This document shows, in pieces, positions 15,314 through 23,746 of a stretch of DNA of 31,256 nt. The DNA is from Bacteroidaceae bacterium (GTDB lineage Bacteria; Bacteroidota; Bacteroidia; Bacteroidales; Bacteroidaceae): the NCBI GenBank assembly GCA_016284115.1, contig JAEEOD010000358.1:1-31256 (forward strand), in the 5' to 3' direction. Below the pieces are notes generated by a model. It was not told the DNA's origin and searched no databases. It worked only from the letters and a program-made list of their open reading frames with translations. Every line of letters starts with the position of its first letter. Position 1 is the stretch's first letter. The position numbers and the translations under genes are program-made.

Positions 15314-16651
15314 ATGAAAGTAGCAAAGGTATTAGAGGACCTGAATCGCCGTTTTCCAAACGAGCCAGAGTACATTCAGGCAGTATCAGAGGTATTAAAC
15401 AGTATCGAAGAGGAGTACAACAAGCATCCTGAGTTTGAGGCATCTAATCTGATTGAACGCCTCTGCATTCCAGACAGAATTAACTCTTTCCGTGTAACAT
15501 GGGTAGACGATCAGGGCAAGGTGCAGACCAACATGGGTTACCGTATCCAGCACAACAACGCTATTGGCCCCTACAAGGGTGGTATCCGTTTCCACGCTAG
15601 CGTAAATCAATCAATTCTGAAGTTCCTTGCTTTTGAGCAGACATTTAAGAACTCTCTGACTACCCTGCCAATGGGTGGCGCTAAAGGAGGCTCTGACTTC
15701 TCTCCACGTGGTAAATCAGCCGCTGAAGTGATGCGTTTCTGCCAGGCTTTCATGCTCGAGTTGCACCGTCATGTAGGTCCAGAGTTGGATGTTCCTGCAG
15801 GTGACATCGGTGTTGGTGGCCGTGAGGTGGGTTATATGTTTGGTATGTACAAGAAGTTGACACGCGATTTCAGTGGTACCTTTACTGGTAAGGGCCTGGA
15901 ATTTGGTGGTTCACTGGTTCGTCCTGAGGCTACCGGCTATGGTAACATCTACTTCTTGGTAGAGATGCTGAAGACCCGTGGTTGGACACTGGAAGGTAAG
16001 AAAGTGCTGATTTCTGGCTCTGGTAACGTAGCTCAGTACACTGCTGAAAAGGTGCTGCAGTTAGGTGGTAAGGTAATGACCATGAGTGACTCTGATGGCT
16101 ACGTATATGATCCAGATGGCATCGATCGTGAGAAACTAGACTACATCATGGAACTGAAGAATTTGTATCGTGGACGTATACGCGAATTTGCAGAACAGTA
16201 TCCAGGCGTCAAATATGTAGCAGGCGCACGTCCTTGGGGTGAAAAGGCCGACATTGCTACTCCTTGCGCAACCCAGAACGAAATCAATGGCGACGACGCT
16301 CGCAAATTGATCGCTAATGGCATCATCGCTGTATCTGAAGGAGCAAACATGCCTTCAACTCCTGAAGCTGTGAAGGTATTCCAAGATGCAAAAATCCTCT
16401 ACACTCCTGGTAAGGCTTCTAACGCTGGTGGTGTATCAGTATCAGGTTTGGAAATGACCCAGAACGCACAGCACCTGGCATGGAGCGCTGAGGAAGTGGA
16501 TGCTAAATTGCACTGGATCATGGAATCAATTCATGCTGCATGTGTTAAGTATGGCACCGAGCCCGATGGCTACATCAACTATGTAAAGGGCGCAAACATT
16601 GCAGGCTTCATGAAGGTGGCGAAGGCCATGATGGCACAAGGTATTGTGTAA
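15314..16651 (+). CDS. gdhA: NADP-type glutamate dehydrogenase
   Basis: A cytoplasmic hexameric enzyme that interconverts 2-oxoglutarate plus ammonia and glutamate, a main route of ammonia assimilation in Bacteroidales. The 445-residue length fits the small-subunit class. The substrate lysine is Lys88 (GPYKGGIRF), catalytic Lys124 is in PMGGAKGGSDF and Asp164 in PAGDIGVGGRE. The Rossmann fingerprint GSGNVAQYTAEK begins about residue 232. The strand after it ends MSDSDGYVYDPDG, with no acidic residue placed to exclude the 2'-phosphate, in keeping with NADP use, though cofactor choice is inferred. Its codon choice looks like that of a highly expressed gene. It has a long leader with an inverted repeat and ends at a strong terminator. 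Confidence 0.96.
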   Translation: MKVAKVLEDLNRRFPNEPEYIQAVSEVLNSIEEEYNKHPEFEASNLIERLCIPDRINSFRVTWVDDQGKVQTNMGYRIQHNNAIGPYKGGIRFHASVNQSILKFLAFEQTFKNSLTTLPMGGAKGGSDFSPRGKSAAEVMRFCQAFMLELHRHVGPELDVPAGDIGVGGREVGYMFGMYKKLTRDFSGTFTGKGLEFGGSLVRPEATGYGNIYFLVEMLKTRGWTLEGKKVLISGSGNVAQYTAEKVLQLGGKVMTMSDSDGYVYDPDGIDREKLDYIMELKNLYRGRIREFAEQYPGVKYVAGARPWGEKADIATPCATQNEINGDDARKLIANGIIAVSEGANMPSTPEAVKVFQDAKILYTPGKASNAGGVSVSGLEMTQNAQHLAWSAEEVDAKLHWIMESIHAACVKYGTEPDGYINYVKGANIAGFMKVAKAMMAQGIV

Positions 16652-16664
16652 GAAGATTGTTAGA

Positions 16665-16701
16665 AAAAAAAGAAGCAACTCGATTGAGTTGCTTCTTTTT
16701 T
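16665..16701. terminator. Bidirectional terminator between gdhA and manA
   Basis: GAAGCAACTC (16672-16681), loop GATT, GAGTTGCTTC (16686-16695) is a perfect 10-bp stem flanked by an A-tract before and a T-tract after, so it works in both directions for these convergent genes. Confidence 0.93.
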
Positions 16702-17671
16702 ATGTATATACCTCTAAAAGGGTGGCTTTGTCTTCAGGGATAAGTTGTATCTCTTCGGTAATAGCTGGCAGGAGTACAGTCTCCCCGGCTCGGATAGTCT
16801 CCTTAACATCGCCCAAGACTACTTGACAAATGCCTTCGGTGCAAATCAAGATGACGAAAGAATCCAAGTCACTATAGTCGCAGGTCACCCCATCTGTAAG
16901 GTGATAAACAGAAGTTGTGAATTTAGGGGAAGCTATTACCTCAACAGGTTCATTGTCTACGAGATGGTAATCTATTTTAGCTTCACCAGCAATATCATCA
17001 AAGTCAATGGCATCAATAGCCTCCTTTACATGTAGCTGACGTAAATTCCCATCCTTGTCTTTACGATTATAGTCGAACAAACGGTAGGTAATGTCAGAAG
17101 TTTCCTGTACCTCTGCCACCATAGTGCCTTTTCCTAAACTATGTACCCTACCAGCAGGAATATAATACACATCTCCGGGCCTAACATAATAAGTATGCAG
17201 TGCATCAACAAATGAGCCGTCTTCCACCATCTCACGGTATTGTTTGGGGGTAATCTTACGAGAGAAACCTGCCATGAGGCGGGCATCCTCGTCAGCACCC
17301 AACACATACCACATCTCTGTCTTCCCCAAACAATGGTGGCGTTGCATTGCCAATGCATCTTCAGGATGCACCTGTATGGAAAGATCGTCGTGTGCGTCAA
17401 TGAATTTCACCAACAAAGGAAACTTGGCACCATAACGCACATAATTGTCGCCTCCTACCAATTCTCCTTTCATATGTTTTACCAAATGAGACAAATTATA
17501 ACCTCTGTAGATACCATTTGACACCACCGATTCAAAGCCCTCGACAGCAGATATTTCCCAACTCTCTCCTACGGACGATAGTCCTTCGGTAATCTGTTTC
17601 AGTTGGTTGATCTTATCTCCCCCCCAGATAGTTTGTTTTAAAATGGGATGAAATTTTATCGGATATATCAT
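16700..17671 (-). CDS. manA: Mannose-6-phosphate isomerase, type I
   Basis: Interconverts mannose-6-phosphate and fructose-6-phosphate, linking mannose use to glycolysis and GDP-sugar synthesis. It is a cytoplasmic zinc cupin of 323 residues, the short bacterial (Bacillus-like) form. The metal site is visible: Gln100 and His102 in IQVHPED, Glu119 in GKTEMWYVL and His177 in IPAGRVHSLG. EVQETSDITYRLFDYNR (187-203) is the usual active-site block. The second cupin half is degenerate, as in the family. It could feed on mannose released by the GH92 enzyme, but the genes are far apart. It is divergent from galM; the minus strand has only a weak box (TAACTTCG at 17703-17710). Confidence 0.95.
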   Translation of the reverse strand: MIYPIKFHPILKQTIWGGDKINQLKQITEGLSSVGESWEISAVEGFESVVSNGIYRGYNLSHLVKHMKGELVGGDNYVRYGAKFPLLVKFIDAHDDLSIQVHPEDALAMQRHHCLGKTEMWYVLGADEDARLMAGFSRKITPKQYREMVEDGSFVDALHTYYVRPGDVYYIPAGRVHSLGKGTMVAEVQETSDITYRLFDYNRKDKDGNLRQLHVKEAIDAIDFDDIAGEAKIDYHLVDNEPVEVIASPKFTTSVYHLTDGVTCDYSDLDSFVILICTEGICQVVLGDVKETIRAGETVLLPAITEEIQLIPEDKATLLEVYT

Positions 17672-17730
17672 TGTTTCTCTAACTTGTTATGGTTTCAGGG
17701 CGCGAAGTTACGAAAAAAAAGCATACAATA

Positions 17731-17762
17731 TTTGTTAGAATAAAAGAAAATGGCTTTATTTG
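17731..17762 (+). promoter_or_regulatory. Promoter of the galM cluster
   Basis: TTTG (17731-17734) and TTTATTTG (17755-17762, one mismatch to TAnnTTTG) are spaced by 20 nt. The ATG of galM is 24 nt downstream of the box. Confidence 0.55.
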
Positions 17763-17786
17763 CATAATAATTAAATTAGCCGTACT

Positions 17787-18884
17787 ATGACAAGCACAGT
17801 TTTAGACGAAAACAACAAGTCAGGCTTGAAACAAGAGGATTTCAAGACTACCGTACAGGACAAAGAAACCAACCTGTACATACTCAAGAATCCCTTAGGT
17901 ATGGAGGTGGCTGTTACCAACTACGGTTGTGCAGTTCTCTCCATTATGGTACCCGACAAACAAGGCGAATACGCCAATGTGGTGCAAAGCCACGATTCCA
18001 TACAGCATGTCATTAACAGTTCAGAGCCTTTCTTGGGTACAACTATCGGCCGTTACGGCAATCGCATCGCCAAAGGGCACTTTGTGTTGGGCTTAGAAGA
18101 TTACCAACTTGATCTCTCACGAGGAGCCTATACCCTACATGGCGGACCTACCGGCTTCCACACCCGTGTCTGGGATGTGGTCGATGCCAACGAATCGAAG
18201 ATAATTTTCAGATATGTGTCAGCAGATGGTGAAGAGGGATTCCCTGGCAAGCTGACAATAGATATGATGTACGAATTGGCCGACAACCATAACGGCTTGT
18301 ACATATCTTATAAGGCCACAACAGACAAGGAAACCGTACTCAATCTTACCAATCATGGGTTCTTCAACTTGCGAGGAGTGGGCAATCCGACTCCTTCCAT
18401 ACTCGATCATATCGTTACCATCAATGCCGACTTCTACTTGCCTATCGATAAGAATTCTATCCCTACTGGCGAGATTCTGAAAGTGGAAGACACACCGATG
18501 GATTTTCGTACACCCCATACAGTGGGAGAACGCATTAACGAACCATTCGAACAGCTGAAAAATGGTACGGGTTATGACCATTGTTATGTACTGAACAAAA
18601 ATGAGATTGAGGAGTTTGCCGAAGCTGCTACATGCGTTGACCCTGTAAGCGGACGTCGCATGACAGTATTTACCACCGAACCTGGTATTCAGCTCTATAC
18701 AGGCAACTGGCTGAATGGCTTTGTGGGGGCTCATGGAGCTACTTTCCCCGCTCGTAGTGCCATCTGCTTTGAGGCACAACATTTCCCTGACTCTCCTAAT
18801 AGGCCTTATTTCCCCTCTACGAGGTTGAAACCTAAAGAGACATATCATCAGACTACGGCTTATGTGTTTGATGTAATTGACTAA
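17787..18884 (+). CDS. galM: Aldose 1-epimerase (galactose mutarotase)
   Basis: Converts beta- to alpha-D-galactose (or glucose) so that galactokinase can act. The 365-residue beta-sandwich has no signal peptide, so it is cytoplasmic here, whereas some Bacteroidales homologues are exported. Motifs are GRYGNRIAKG (88-97), TLHGG with His118, LTNHGFFNL with catalytic acid His190, and ICFEAQHFPDSPN with catalytic base Glu329. The first about 25 residues extend beyond the domain. It is followed after 44 nt by a sugar transporter and then galK, so the three probably form the galactose-use cluster. No galT or galE is present in the window. Confidence 0.93.
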   Translation: MTSTVLDENNKSGLKQEDFKTTVQDKETNLYILKNPLGMEVAVTNYGCAVLSIMVPDKQGEYANVVQSHDSIQHVINSSEPFLGTTIGRYGNRIAKGHFVLGLEDYQLDLSRGAYTLHGGPTGFHTRVWDVVDANESKIIFRYVSADGEEGFPGKLTIDMMYELADNHNGLYISYKATTDKETVLNLTNHGFFNLRGVGNPTPSILDHIVTINADFYLPIDKNSIPTGEILKVEDTPMDFRTPHTVGERINEPFEQLKNGTGYDHCYVLNKNEIEEFAEAATCVDPVSGRRMTVFTTEPGIQLYTGNWLNGFVGAHGATFPARSAICFEAQHFPDSPNRPYFPSTRLKPKETYHQTTAYVFDVID

Positions 18885-18928
18885 ATGGATATAATCATCA
18901 CTATTAATAACTTAAAATTAAAAAAACT

Positions 18929-20254
18929 ATGTCACAAGAACAAAAGAAAAGTGGTAGCATGGTAGCTATTATTACCATGTTTTTCCTCTTCGCAATGATT
19001 GCTTTCGTAACCAACATGGCTGCACCAGTAGGTAACATTTGGACTATGGACGATGCAGTGGGTAATAACCCAGCATTGGGTTTCATGGGTAACTTCATGA
19101 ACTTCCTGGCTTATCTGTTCATGGGTATTCCTGCTGGTAACATGCTGACAAAGGTGGGTTACAAGAAGACTGCCCTAATTGCTATTGCAGTAGGTATCGT
19201 AGGTTTACTGATTCAGTATGCTTCTGGCTTCAGTGCAGGTGTTCCGGGCTTTAGCATCTATCTGTTGGGCGCATTCGTTTGCGGTCTCTGCGTATGTATG
19301 CTGAACACCGTGGTAAACCCAATGCTGAACCTCATCGGTGGTGGTGGTACCAAGGGTAACCAGTTACTCCAGTTGGGTGGCGCTTGCAACTCTTTCGCAG
19401 GTACTATTGCTCCTATCATGGTAGGTGCATATGTTGGTTCAATCACCAAGAGCACTAAGATTACTGACGTTAGTCCTATGTTGTTCGGTGCTATCGCTAT
19501 CTTCGTTGTTGCATTCATTGTTATCTATATGGCTAACATCCAGGAACCACGTCAGCAGAAGGTGGAAGCTACAGCTGTAAAAGATCCTCACAGCCCTTGG
19601 AGTTTCCGTCACTTCATCCTTGGTGCAGTAGCTATTTTCTGCTATGTAGGTATGGAAGTTGGTATCCCTAACACTTTTGGTAACTTCTTAAGCAAGGCTG
19701 AAAACTTCACAGCATTTGATGCTACTAATGCTACTAATGCTGCAGCTATAATCGGTGGTATGACTGGTCTATACTGGCTGCTGATGTTGGTTGGCCGTCT
19801 GACTTCAGGTTTCATTTCTGGTAAGGTTTCAAGCCGCACTCAGTTGTTGACCGTTTCTTGCGTAGGTATCATCTTGGTACTGATTTCAATGTTTGTACCA
19901 GAAGCTACTGGCGTTTCAATGGTAGGTTTCAGCAACGGTACCTTCGCTGTAAACAACGTACCTCTTTTCACCGTGTTCTTGGTATTGATGGGCCTTTGCA
20001 CCTCAATTATGTGGGGTTGCATCTTCAATCTGGCAACCGAAGGTCTGGGTAAATATACCGAGAAAGCATCTGGTATCTTCATGATGATGGTGGTTGGTGG
20101 CGGTATCCTGCCATTGATCCAGAACTCTATCGTGAGTGACACCATCGGTTCATTGCGTTTCAGCTACGTTATCGTGGTAGCAGTTTTGGCTTACATGATT
20201 TTCTACGCACTGATTGGTAGCAAGAACGTGAACAAGGACATCAAGGTAGACTAA
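18929..20254 (+). CDS. MFS sugar transporter, FucP/glucose-galactose type
   Basis: An inner-membrane proton-linked importer, here most likely for galactose or glucose because it sits between galM and galK. The 441 residues contain about 12 helices. Its opening GNFMNFLAYLFMGIPAGNMLTKVGYKK (helix 2 and loop, in parts) is typical of the FHS (fucose/glucose-galactose) branch of the MFS, as are NTVVNPMLNLIGG, GGACNSFAGTIAPIM and MWGCIFNLATEGLGKYTEKASG. The VGRLTSGFISGKVSSR loop matches the family as well. The gene has a highly expressed look (uniform GGT, CTG and AAC codons). A hairpin terminator follows, so galK may be transcribed less. Confidence 0.88.
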   Translation: MSQEQKKSGSMVAIITMFFLFAMIAFVTNMAAPVGNIWTMDDAVGNNPALGFMGNFMNFLAYLFMGIPAGNMLTKVGYKKTALIAIAVGIVGLLIQYASGFSAGVPGFSIYLLGAFVCGLCVCMLNTVVNPMLNLIGGGGTKGNQLLQLGGACNSFAGTIAPIMVGAYVGSITKSTKITDVSPMLFGAIAIFVVAFIVIYMANIQEPRQQKVEATAVKDPHSPWSFRHFILGAVAIFCYVGMEVGIPNTFGNFLSKAENFTAFDATNATNAAAIIGGMTGLYWLLMLVGRLTSGFISGKVSSRTQLLTVSCVGIILVLISMFVPEATGVSMVGFSNGTFAVNNVPLFTVFLVLMGLCTSIMWGCIFNLATEGLGKYTEKASGIFMMMVVGGGILPLIQNSIVSDTIGSLRFSYVIVVAVLAYMIFYALIGSKNVNKDIKVD

Positions 20255-20269
20255 TTTCTATTAATCACT

Positions 20270-20308
20270 ATAGAGACGGGGCAACGCCATAGAGACGGGG
20301 CCAACGCC
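20270..20308 (+). repeat. Tandem 19/20-bp repeat before galK
   Basis: ATAGAGACGGGGCAACGCC (20270-20288) is followed directly by ATAGAGACGGGGCCAACGCC (20289-20308), differing by one inserted C. The second copy forms the left arm of the terminator-like hairpin at 20291-20320. Confidence 0.85.
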
Positions 20309-20320
20309 CTGCCTCTTTTT
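20291..20320 (+). terminator. Terminator-like hairpin between transporter and galK
   Basis: AGAGACGGGGC (20291-20301), loop CAAC, GCCCTGCCTCT (20306-20316) pairs over 11 positions with one mismatch and one G-T wobble, then TTTT. It lies 15 nt before the galK ATG. It could reduce readthrough into galK or act as an attenuator. Confidence 0.6.
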
Positions 20321-20334
20321 AACTTATATGAACC

Positions 20335-21489
20335 ATGGAAATAGAATACGTTAGAAGTCGCTTCATCAAGCATTTCGATGGACTGACAGGAGCTATTTAT
20401 ACCTCACCAGGGCGTGTCAATCTGATTGGTGAGCACACCGATTACAATGGTGGCTTTGTATTTCCAGGAGCGGTTGACAAAGGTATCATGGCTGAAATAA
20501 GGCCTAACGGTACTAACAAGGTAAAGGCTTATTCCATTGACTTGAAAGACTATGTGGAATTTGGTCTGAACGAGGAAGATGCTCCGAGAACCTCATGGGC
20601 AAGATACATTTTCGGCGTTTGCCGTGAGATGATCAAGCGTGGTGTAGAGGTGAAGGGCTTCAATACAGCATTTGCTGGCGATGTACCATTGGGTGCAGGT
20701 ATGTCATCATCAGCTGCCTTGGAAAGCACCTATGCTTATGCACTGAATGAACTATTTGGCGACAATAAGATTGACAAGTTCGAACTAGCAAAGGTTGGTC
20801 AAGCTACTGAACACAATTATTGCGGTGTGAAGTGTGGCATCATGGACCAGTTTGCTTCTATCTTTGGCAAGAAAGGTAGTTTAATGCGTTTGGATTGCCG
20901 TTCAATGGAGTACAAATATTATCCATTTGACCCACAGGGCTATCGTCTGGTTTTGGTAGATAGCGTGGTGAAGCACGAGCTTGCCTCTTCTGCCTATAAC
21001 AAACGCCGTGAGAGTTGCGAGAACGTGGTGACTGCTTTGCAAAAGAAATATCCGGAAGTACAGTTCCTGCGTGATGCTTCTATGGATATGCTGGCTGAGG
21101 TGAAGGACGAGGTATCAGATGAAGACTACATGCGTGCCGAGTATGTGATAGAAGAGATTCAACGCGTGCTGGACGTTTGCGATGCTTTAGAAAAAGGCGA
21201 CTATGAAACAGTAGGCGAGAAAATGTATGAAACACATCAAGGCATGAGCAAGTTGTATGAAGTGAGTTGCGATGAACTTGACTTCCTCAATGATGTAGCT
21301 TTTGATTGTGGCGTTACTGGTTCACGTGTGATGGGTGGCGGCTTTGGTGGCTGTACCATCAACCTTGTGAAGGAAGAACTTTACAGCACTTTTGTTAGTG
21401 AAGTACGCAAGCGCTATTTTGAGGTATTTGGCAAGCGTTGCAAGATCTACGATGTAGTGATTGGCGACGGTGCCCGCAAACTTATCTAA
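20335..21489 (+). CDS. galK: Galactokinase
   Basis: Phosphorylates alpha-D-galactose at C1 with ATP, the first step of the Leloir pathway, in the cytoplasm. It is a GHMP kinase of 384 residues. Motif 1 is SPGRVNLIGEHTDYNGG (24-40) with Arg27 at the active site and the galactose-binding HTDYN. The ATP loop is PLGAGMSSSAALE (118-130). Catalytic base Asp171 is in CGIMDQFAS. Motif 3 is GSRVMGGGFGGCTINLV near the C-terminus. All are intact. An overlapping out-of-frame ATG at 20328 is not the start. It ends with its own terminator. galT is not adjacent, so galactose-1-phosphate must be handled by genes elsewhere. Confidence 0.96.
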   Translation: MEIEYVRSRFIKHFDGLTGAIYTSPGRVNLIGEHTDYNGGFVFPGAVDKGIMAEIRPNGTNKVKAYSIDLKDYVEFGLNEEDAPRTSWARYIFGVCREMIKRGVEVKGFNTAFAGDVPLGAGMSSSAALESTYAYALNELFGDNKIDKFELAKVGQATEHNYCGVKCGIMDQFASIFGKKGSLMRLDCRSMEYKYYPFDPQGYRLVLVDSVVKHELASSAYNKRRESCENVVTALQKKYPEVQFLRDASMDMLAEVKDEVSDEDYMRAEYVIEEIQRVLDVCDALEKGDYETVGEKMYETHQGMSKLYEVSCDELDFLNDVAFDCGVTGSRVMGGGFGGCTINLVKEELYSTFVSEVRKRYFEVFGKRCKIYDVVIGDGARKLI

Positions 21490-21510
21490 CTATTCTATTT
21501 GAACAGGTTA

Positions 21511-21546
21511 ATAGGAATTAGGAGCTTTCCTAATTCCTATTTTTTT
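21511..21546 (+). terminator. Intrinsic terminator of galK
   Basis: ATAGGAATTAGG (21511-21522), loop AGCTTT, CCTAATTCCTAT (21529-21540) is a perfect 12-bp stem followed by TTTTTT. Confidence 0.93.
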
Positions 21547-21560
21547 AGACTACCATTTAT

Positions 21561-22202
21561 ATGAAAATTATCTATATTATGGACCCTCACTGCAAATGGT
21601 GCTACGCTACTAGCGATGCCATACAGCAGTTGTTCGACACATTGGATGGCAAGTTACCATTTGAGGTAATTCCAGCTGGTATGCTGGCAGGCGAGTTCGC
21701 GCAAGTACAGTCGCCTGTTTACGCTTTCGCTCATCGAAAACTCGATGCTAGTATCACTAAAGAAACGGGAAAAGAATTCGGTCAAGGATATAAATCTGCA
21801 CTGGAAGGAAAGGAAATGGTTCTAGATAGTCTGGTACCCAGTCGTGCCATTATGGCATGTCGAGCCACGATTCCACAACTCACTTTGCAGTTTGCCCATC
21901 ACATTCTTCATGCTCGTTTTTACGAAGGCAAGGATTTGAACGAACAGACAGTCTATTTGGAGATTTGCGAACAACTAGGCATCGACAAGCAACTATTCTT
22001 TCAGCATTTCTCCTCTTCAGAAAATGTAGAGAATACCCGACAAGCATTTCTCTATGCCGAGAAATATGCCGAACATTACCCTACCCTTTTCTATGAAGAG
22101 AATGGTGAACTGGATTTACTGACAGAAGGTTATGCTCCTTACTCTTTATTAGAACTACGTCTAAGCAAACTGTTAAGACGCTCCAGAAAAGAACAAGATT
22201 AA
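21561..22202 (+). CDS. DsbA/FrnE-like thioredoxin-fold protein
   Basis: A thiol oxidoreductase-like protein with a helical insertion, of the DsbA-FrnE group. The motif DPHCKWCY (8-15) supplies Cys11 and Cys14 as the redox pair; many relatives read DPxCxWCYG. A Thr/Pro-containing YPTLFYEENG near residues 174-183 is the likely cis-proline loop. There is no signal peptide, so it should be cytoplasmic, unlike true DsbA. The helical part (about 50-165) carries Q/E/H-rich helices. Length is 213 residues, normal. It starts just after the galK terminator and stands alone on the plus strand. Substrate unknown; assignment to general redox housekeeping is inference. Confidence 0.8.
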   Translation: MKIIYIMDPHCKWCYATSDAIQQLFDTLDGKLPFEVIPAGMLAGEFAQVQSPVYAFAHRKLDASITKETGKEFGQGYKSALEGKEMVLDSLVPSRAIMACRATIPQLTLQFAHHILHARFYEGKDLNEQTVYLEICEQLGIDKQLFFQHFSSSENVENTRQAFLYAEKYAEHYPTLFYEENGELDLLTEGYAPYSLLELRLSKLLRRSRKEQD

Positions 22203-22216
22203 CCCCATTCGGATAC

Positions 22217-22269
22217 TTGTTCCTCTATCATTCTATAGTAGGGAACAACCCTTAACGACATATAGAATG
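22217..22269. repeat. Two overlapping inverted repeats between convergent genes
   Basis: Hairpin A pairs TTGTTCC (22217-22223) plus CTAT (22225-22228) with ATAG (22235-22238) plus GGAACAA (22242-22248). Repeat B pairs CATTCTATA (22229-22237) with TATAGAATG (22261-22269). They share bases 22229-22237, so the two folds exclude each other. No T-tract follows on either strand. Confidence 0.55.
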
Positions 22270-22290
22270 AATGGCGAAAAGGGGGATCTA

Positions 22291-23235
22291 TCACCAGCTC
22301 ATAATATCATTAACACAAGAGAAGTATTCTTCCATCATCTCCTTCATAACCTCAGCGACGGTTTGAATACCTTTCCCTTTAAACTGAGAAGCATTTTGAC
22401 CAATCTCCACCTCGCCATTTACGAGGTCACCCTCGAAGATTCCCATGCGGTTACGACCTGCGCCAATAATCTCCAGTAGTTGCTCAGCAGTTGCACCCTC
22501 AGCCTCAGCTTTGTCAAGTTGCTCGCGATATGGATTCTTTGCCATACGAGTAGGCGACAGCTTCTTCAAGATAAGCATAGTGTCACCTTCTTCCAGATTC
22601 AGGCAAAAGTTCTTGAATGCCTCACTGGCAGAACTCTCGGCAGTCAAGGCAAAGCGAGTACCTATCTGCACTCCTTCTGCGCCCAAAGCCTGAGCGGCTA
22701 ACATGGATGGGCCGTTACCAATACCACCAGCGGCAATCAAAGGCAGTGATGTTGCCTTACGAACAGCAGGTATCAAGCACATAGTAGTGGTTTCCTCACG
22801 ACCGTTATGACCACCAGCCTCAAAACCTTCTGCTACTACAGCATCCACACCAGCCTCTTCGCATTTCTTGGCAAACTTAGAAGATGACACCACATGTACT
22901 ACCGTGATACCACGTTCTTTGAGCCAGCCAGTCCACTTCTTCGGACTGCCAGCAGAGGTAAATACCACCTTTATACCTGCCTCGGCAATGATGTTCATCA
23001 TCTCCTCTACTCCAGGTTTCATCAAAGGTACATTAACGCCAAAGGGCTTGTCAGTAGCAGCCTGACACTTTTCTATATGTTCTCTCAACAGTTCTGGTGT
23101 CATCGAGCCTGCGCCTATCAGACCCAAACCACCAGCGTTACTTACAGCGGCAGCCAAACGCCAACCACTACACCAAGCCATACCACCTGCAATCACAGGA
23201 TACTTTATGCCGAAAAGAGAAGAAATTCTATTCAT
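22291..23235 (-). CDS. FMN enzyme, nitronate monooxygenase / FabK-like
   Basis: A flavin-dependent TIM-barrel oxidoreductase. The group includes nitronate monooxygenase and enoyl-ACP reductase II (FabK); which activity applies here is not decidable from sequence. Motifs are YPVIAGGMAWCSGWRLA near the N-terminus (residues 12-28), SNAGGLGLIGAG, GVNVPLM, VVAEGFEAGGHNG (about 133-145, with the usual histidine), and the FMN-phosphate loop AAGGIGNG (about 167-174), then GAEGVQIGTRFALT. Length 314 is typical. No signal peptide. It lies 39 nt downstream of the last gene of the ECF sigma operon on the same strand and might be co-transcribed, but no terminator or promoter settles this. FabK-like function would fit fatty-acid synthesis; nitronate detoxification is the alternative. 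Confidence 0.8.
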   Translation of the reverse strand: MNRISSLFGIKYPVIAGGMAWCSGWRLAAAVSNAGGLGLIGAGSMTPELLREHIEKCQAATDKPFGVNVPLMKPGVEEMMNIIAEAGIKVVFTSAGSPKKWTGWLKERGITVVHVVSSSKFAKKCEEAGVDAVVAEGFEAGGHNGREETTTMCLIPAVRKATSLPLIAAGGIGNGPSMLAAQALGAEGVQIGTRFALTAESSASEAFKNFCLNLEEGDTMLILKKLSPTRMAKNPYREQLDKAEAEGATAEQLLEIIGAGRNRMGIFEGDLVNGEVEIGQNASQFKGKGIQTVAEVMKEMMEEYFSCVNDIMSW

Positions 23236-23274
23236 GATTCCATCGTATTAATTATTGAGGCTGCAAGTTACTAA

Positions 23275-23730
23275 TTATTTTCCACTCTGCAAACTATCAA
23301 GAGGTATTGCATCATAATTCTTCAACACTTCCAAAGTTTTCTTTATATTACGTTTGTTTCGGAAATCCCAGTATTCTCGGGTAAAATATTTAGTAAGATG
23401 ATAAGCAAGGTCGCCTGTATAAGTTAATCCATTAGAAGGAGCTACATATCGTGGGACATCAAGTTGCATGGTGATTTCCTTTTTCTTGGGGAGCTTAAGC
23501 ACAGGCATTGTATAGTTGAACTCCATCCAAGGCTTTTCAGAGACAACCGACTGACTACCAACAAAGCCATTGCTTTTTAATTCCTCCAATGCGCGAGTAT
23601 TGAGCTTTATCTCGCCATCTGTCTTGAGTAACTGATCCAAGCGAAGGGAATCGGCCGTTGTCCAATTTTGAGCATACACAACGCCTCCTGCCATCATTAT
23701 TGATAGCATTATTAATAGTTTCTTTCTCAT
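23275..23730 (-). CDS. Exported protein of unknown function, 151 residues
   Basis: Not recognised. I start it at ATG 23730 (MRKKLLIML) because the longer frame begins with TTG at 23739. A signal peptide (about 1-20) ends VVYAQ, so the mature protein is periplasmic or surface-bound. The mature part is polar, with segments such as ADSLRLDQLLKTDGEIKLN and LAYHLTKYFTREYWDFRNKR, and no cysteines or membrane helices. LDVPRYVAPSNGL in the middle is proline- and valine-rich. It resembles the small secreted proteins found next to Bacteroidales ECF sigma operons, and its position, last of four genes behind the sigma factor, makes it a candidate regulon member or signalling partner. No function can be assigned. 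Confidence 0.65.
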   Translation of the reverse strand: MRKKLLIMLSIMMAGGVVYAQNWTTADSLRLDQLLKTDGEIKLNTRALEELKSNGFVGSQSVVSEKPWMEFNYTMPVLKLPKKKEITMQLDVPRYVAPSNGLTYTGDLAYHLTKYFTREYWDFRNKRNIKKTLEVLKNYDAIPLDSLQSGK

Positions 23731-23746
23731 GTAAATCAAGGATTAA

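Noticed and set aside
18219..18848. 209-codon minus-strand frame opposite galM
   Set aside because: Shadow of galM, whose catalytic residues are intact; no protein-like pattern.
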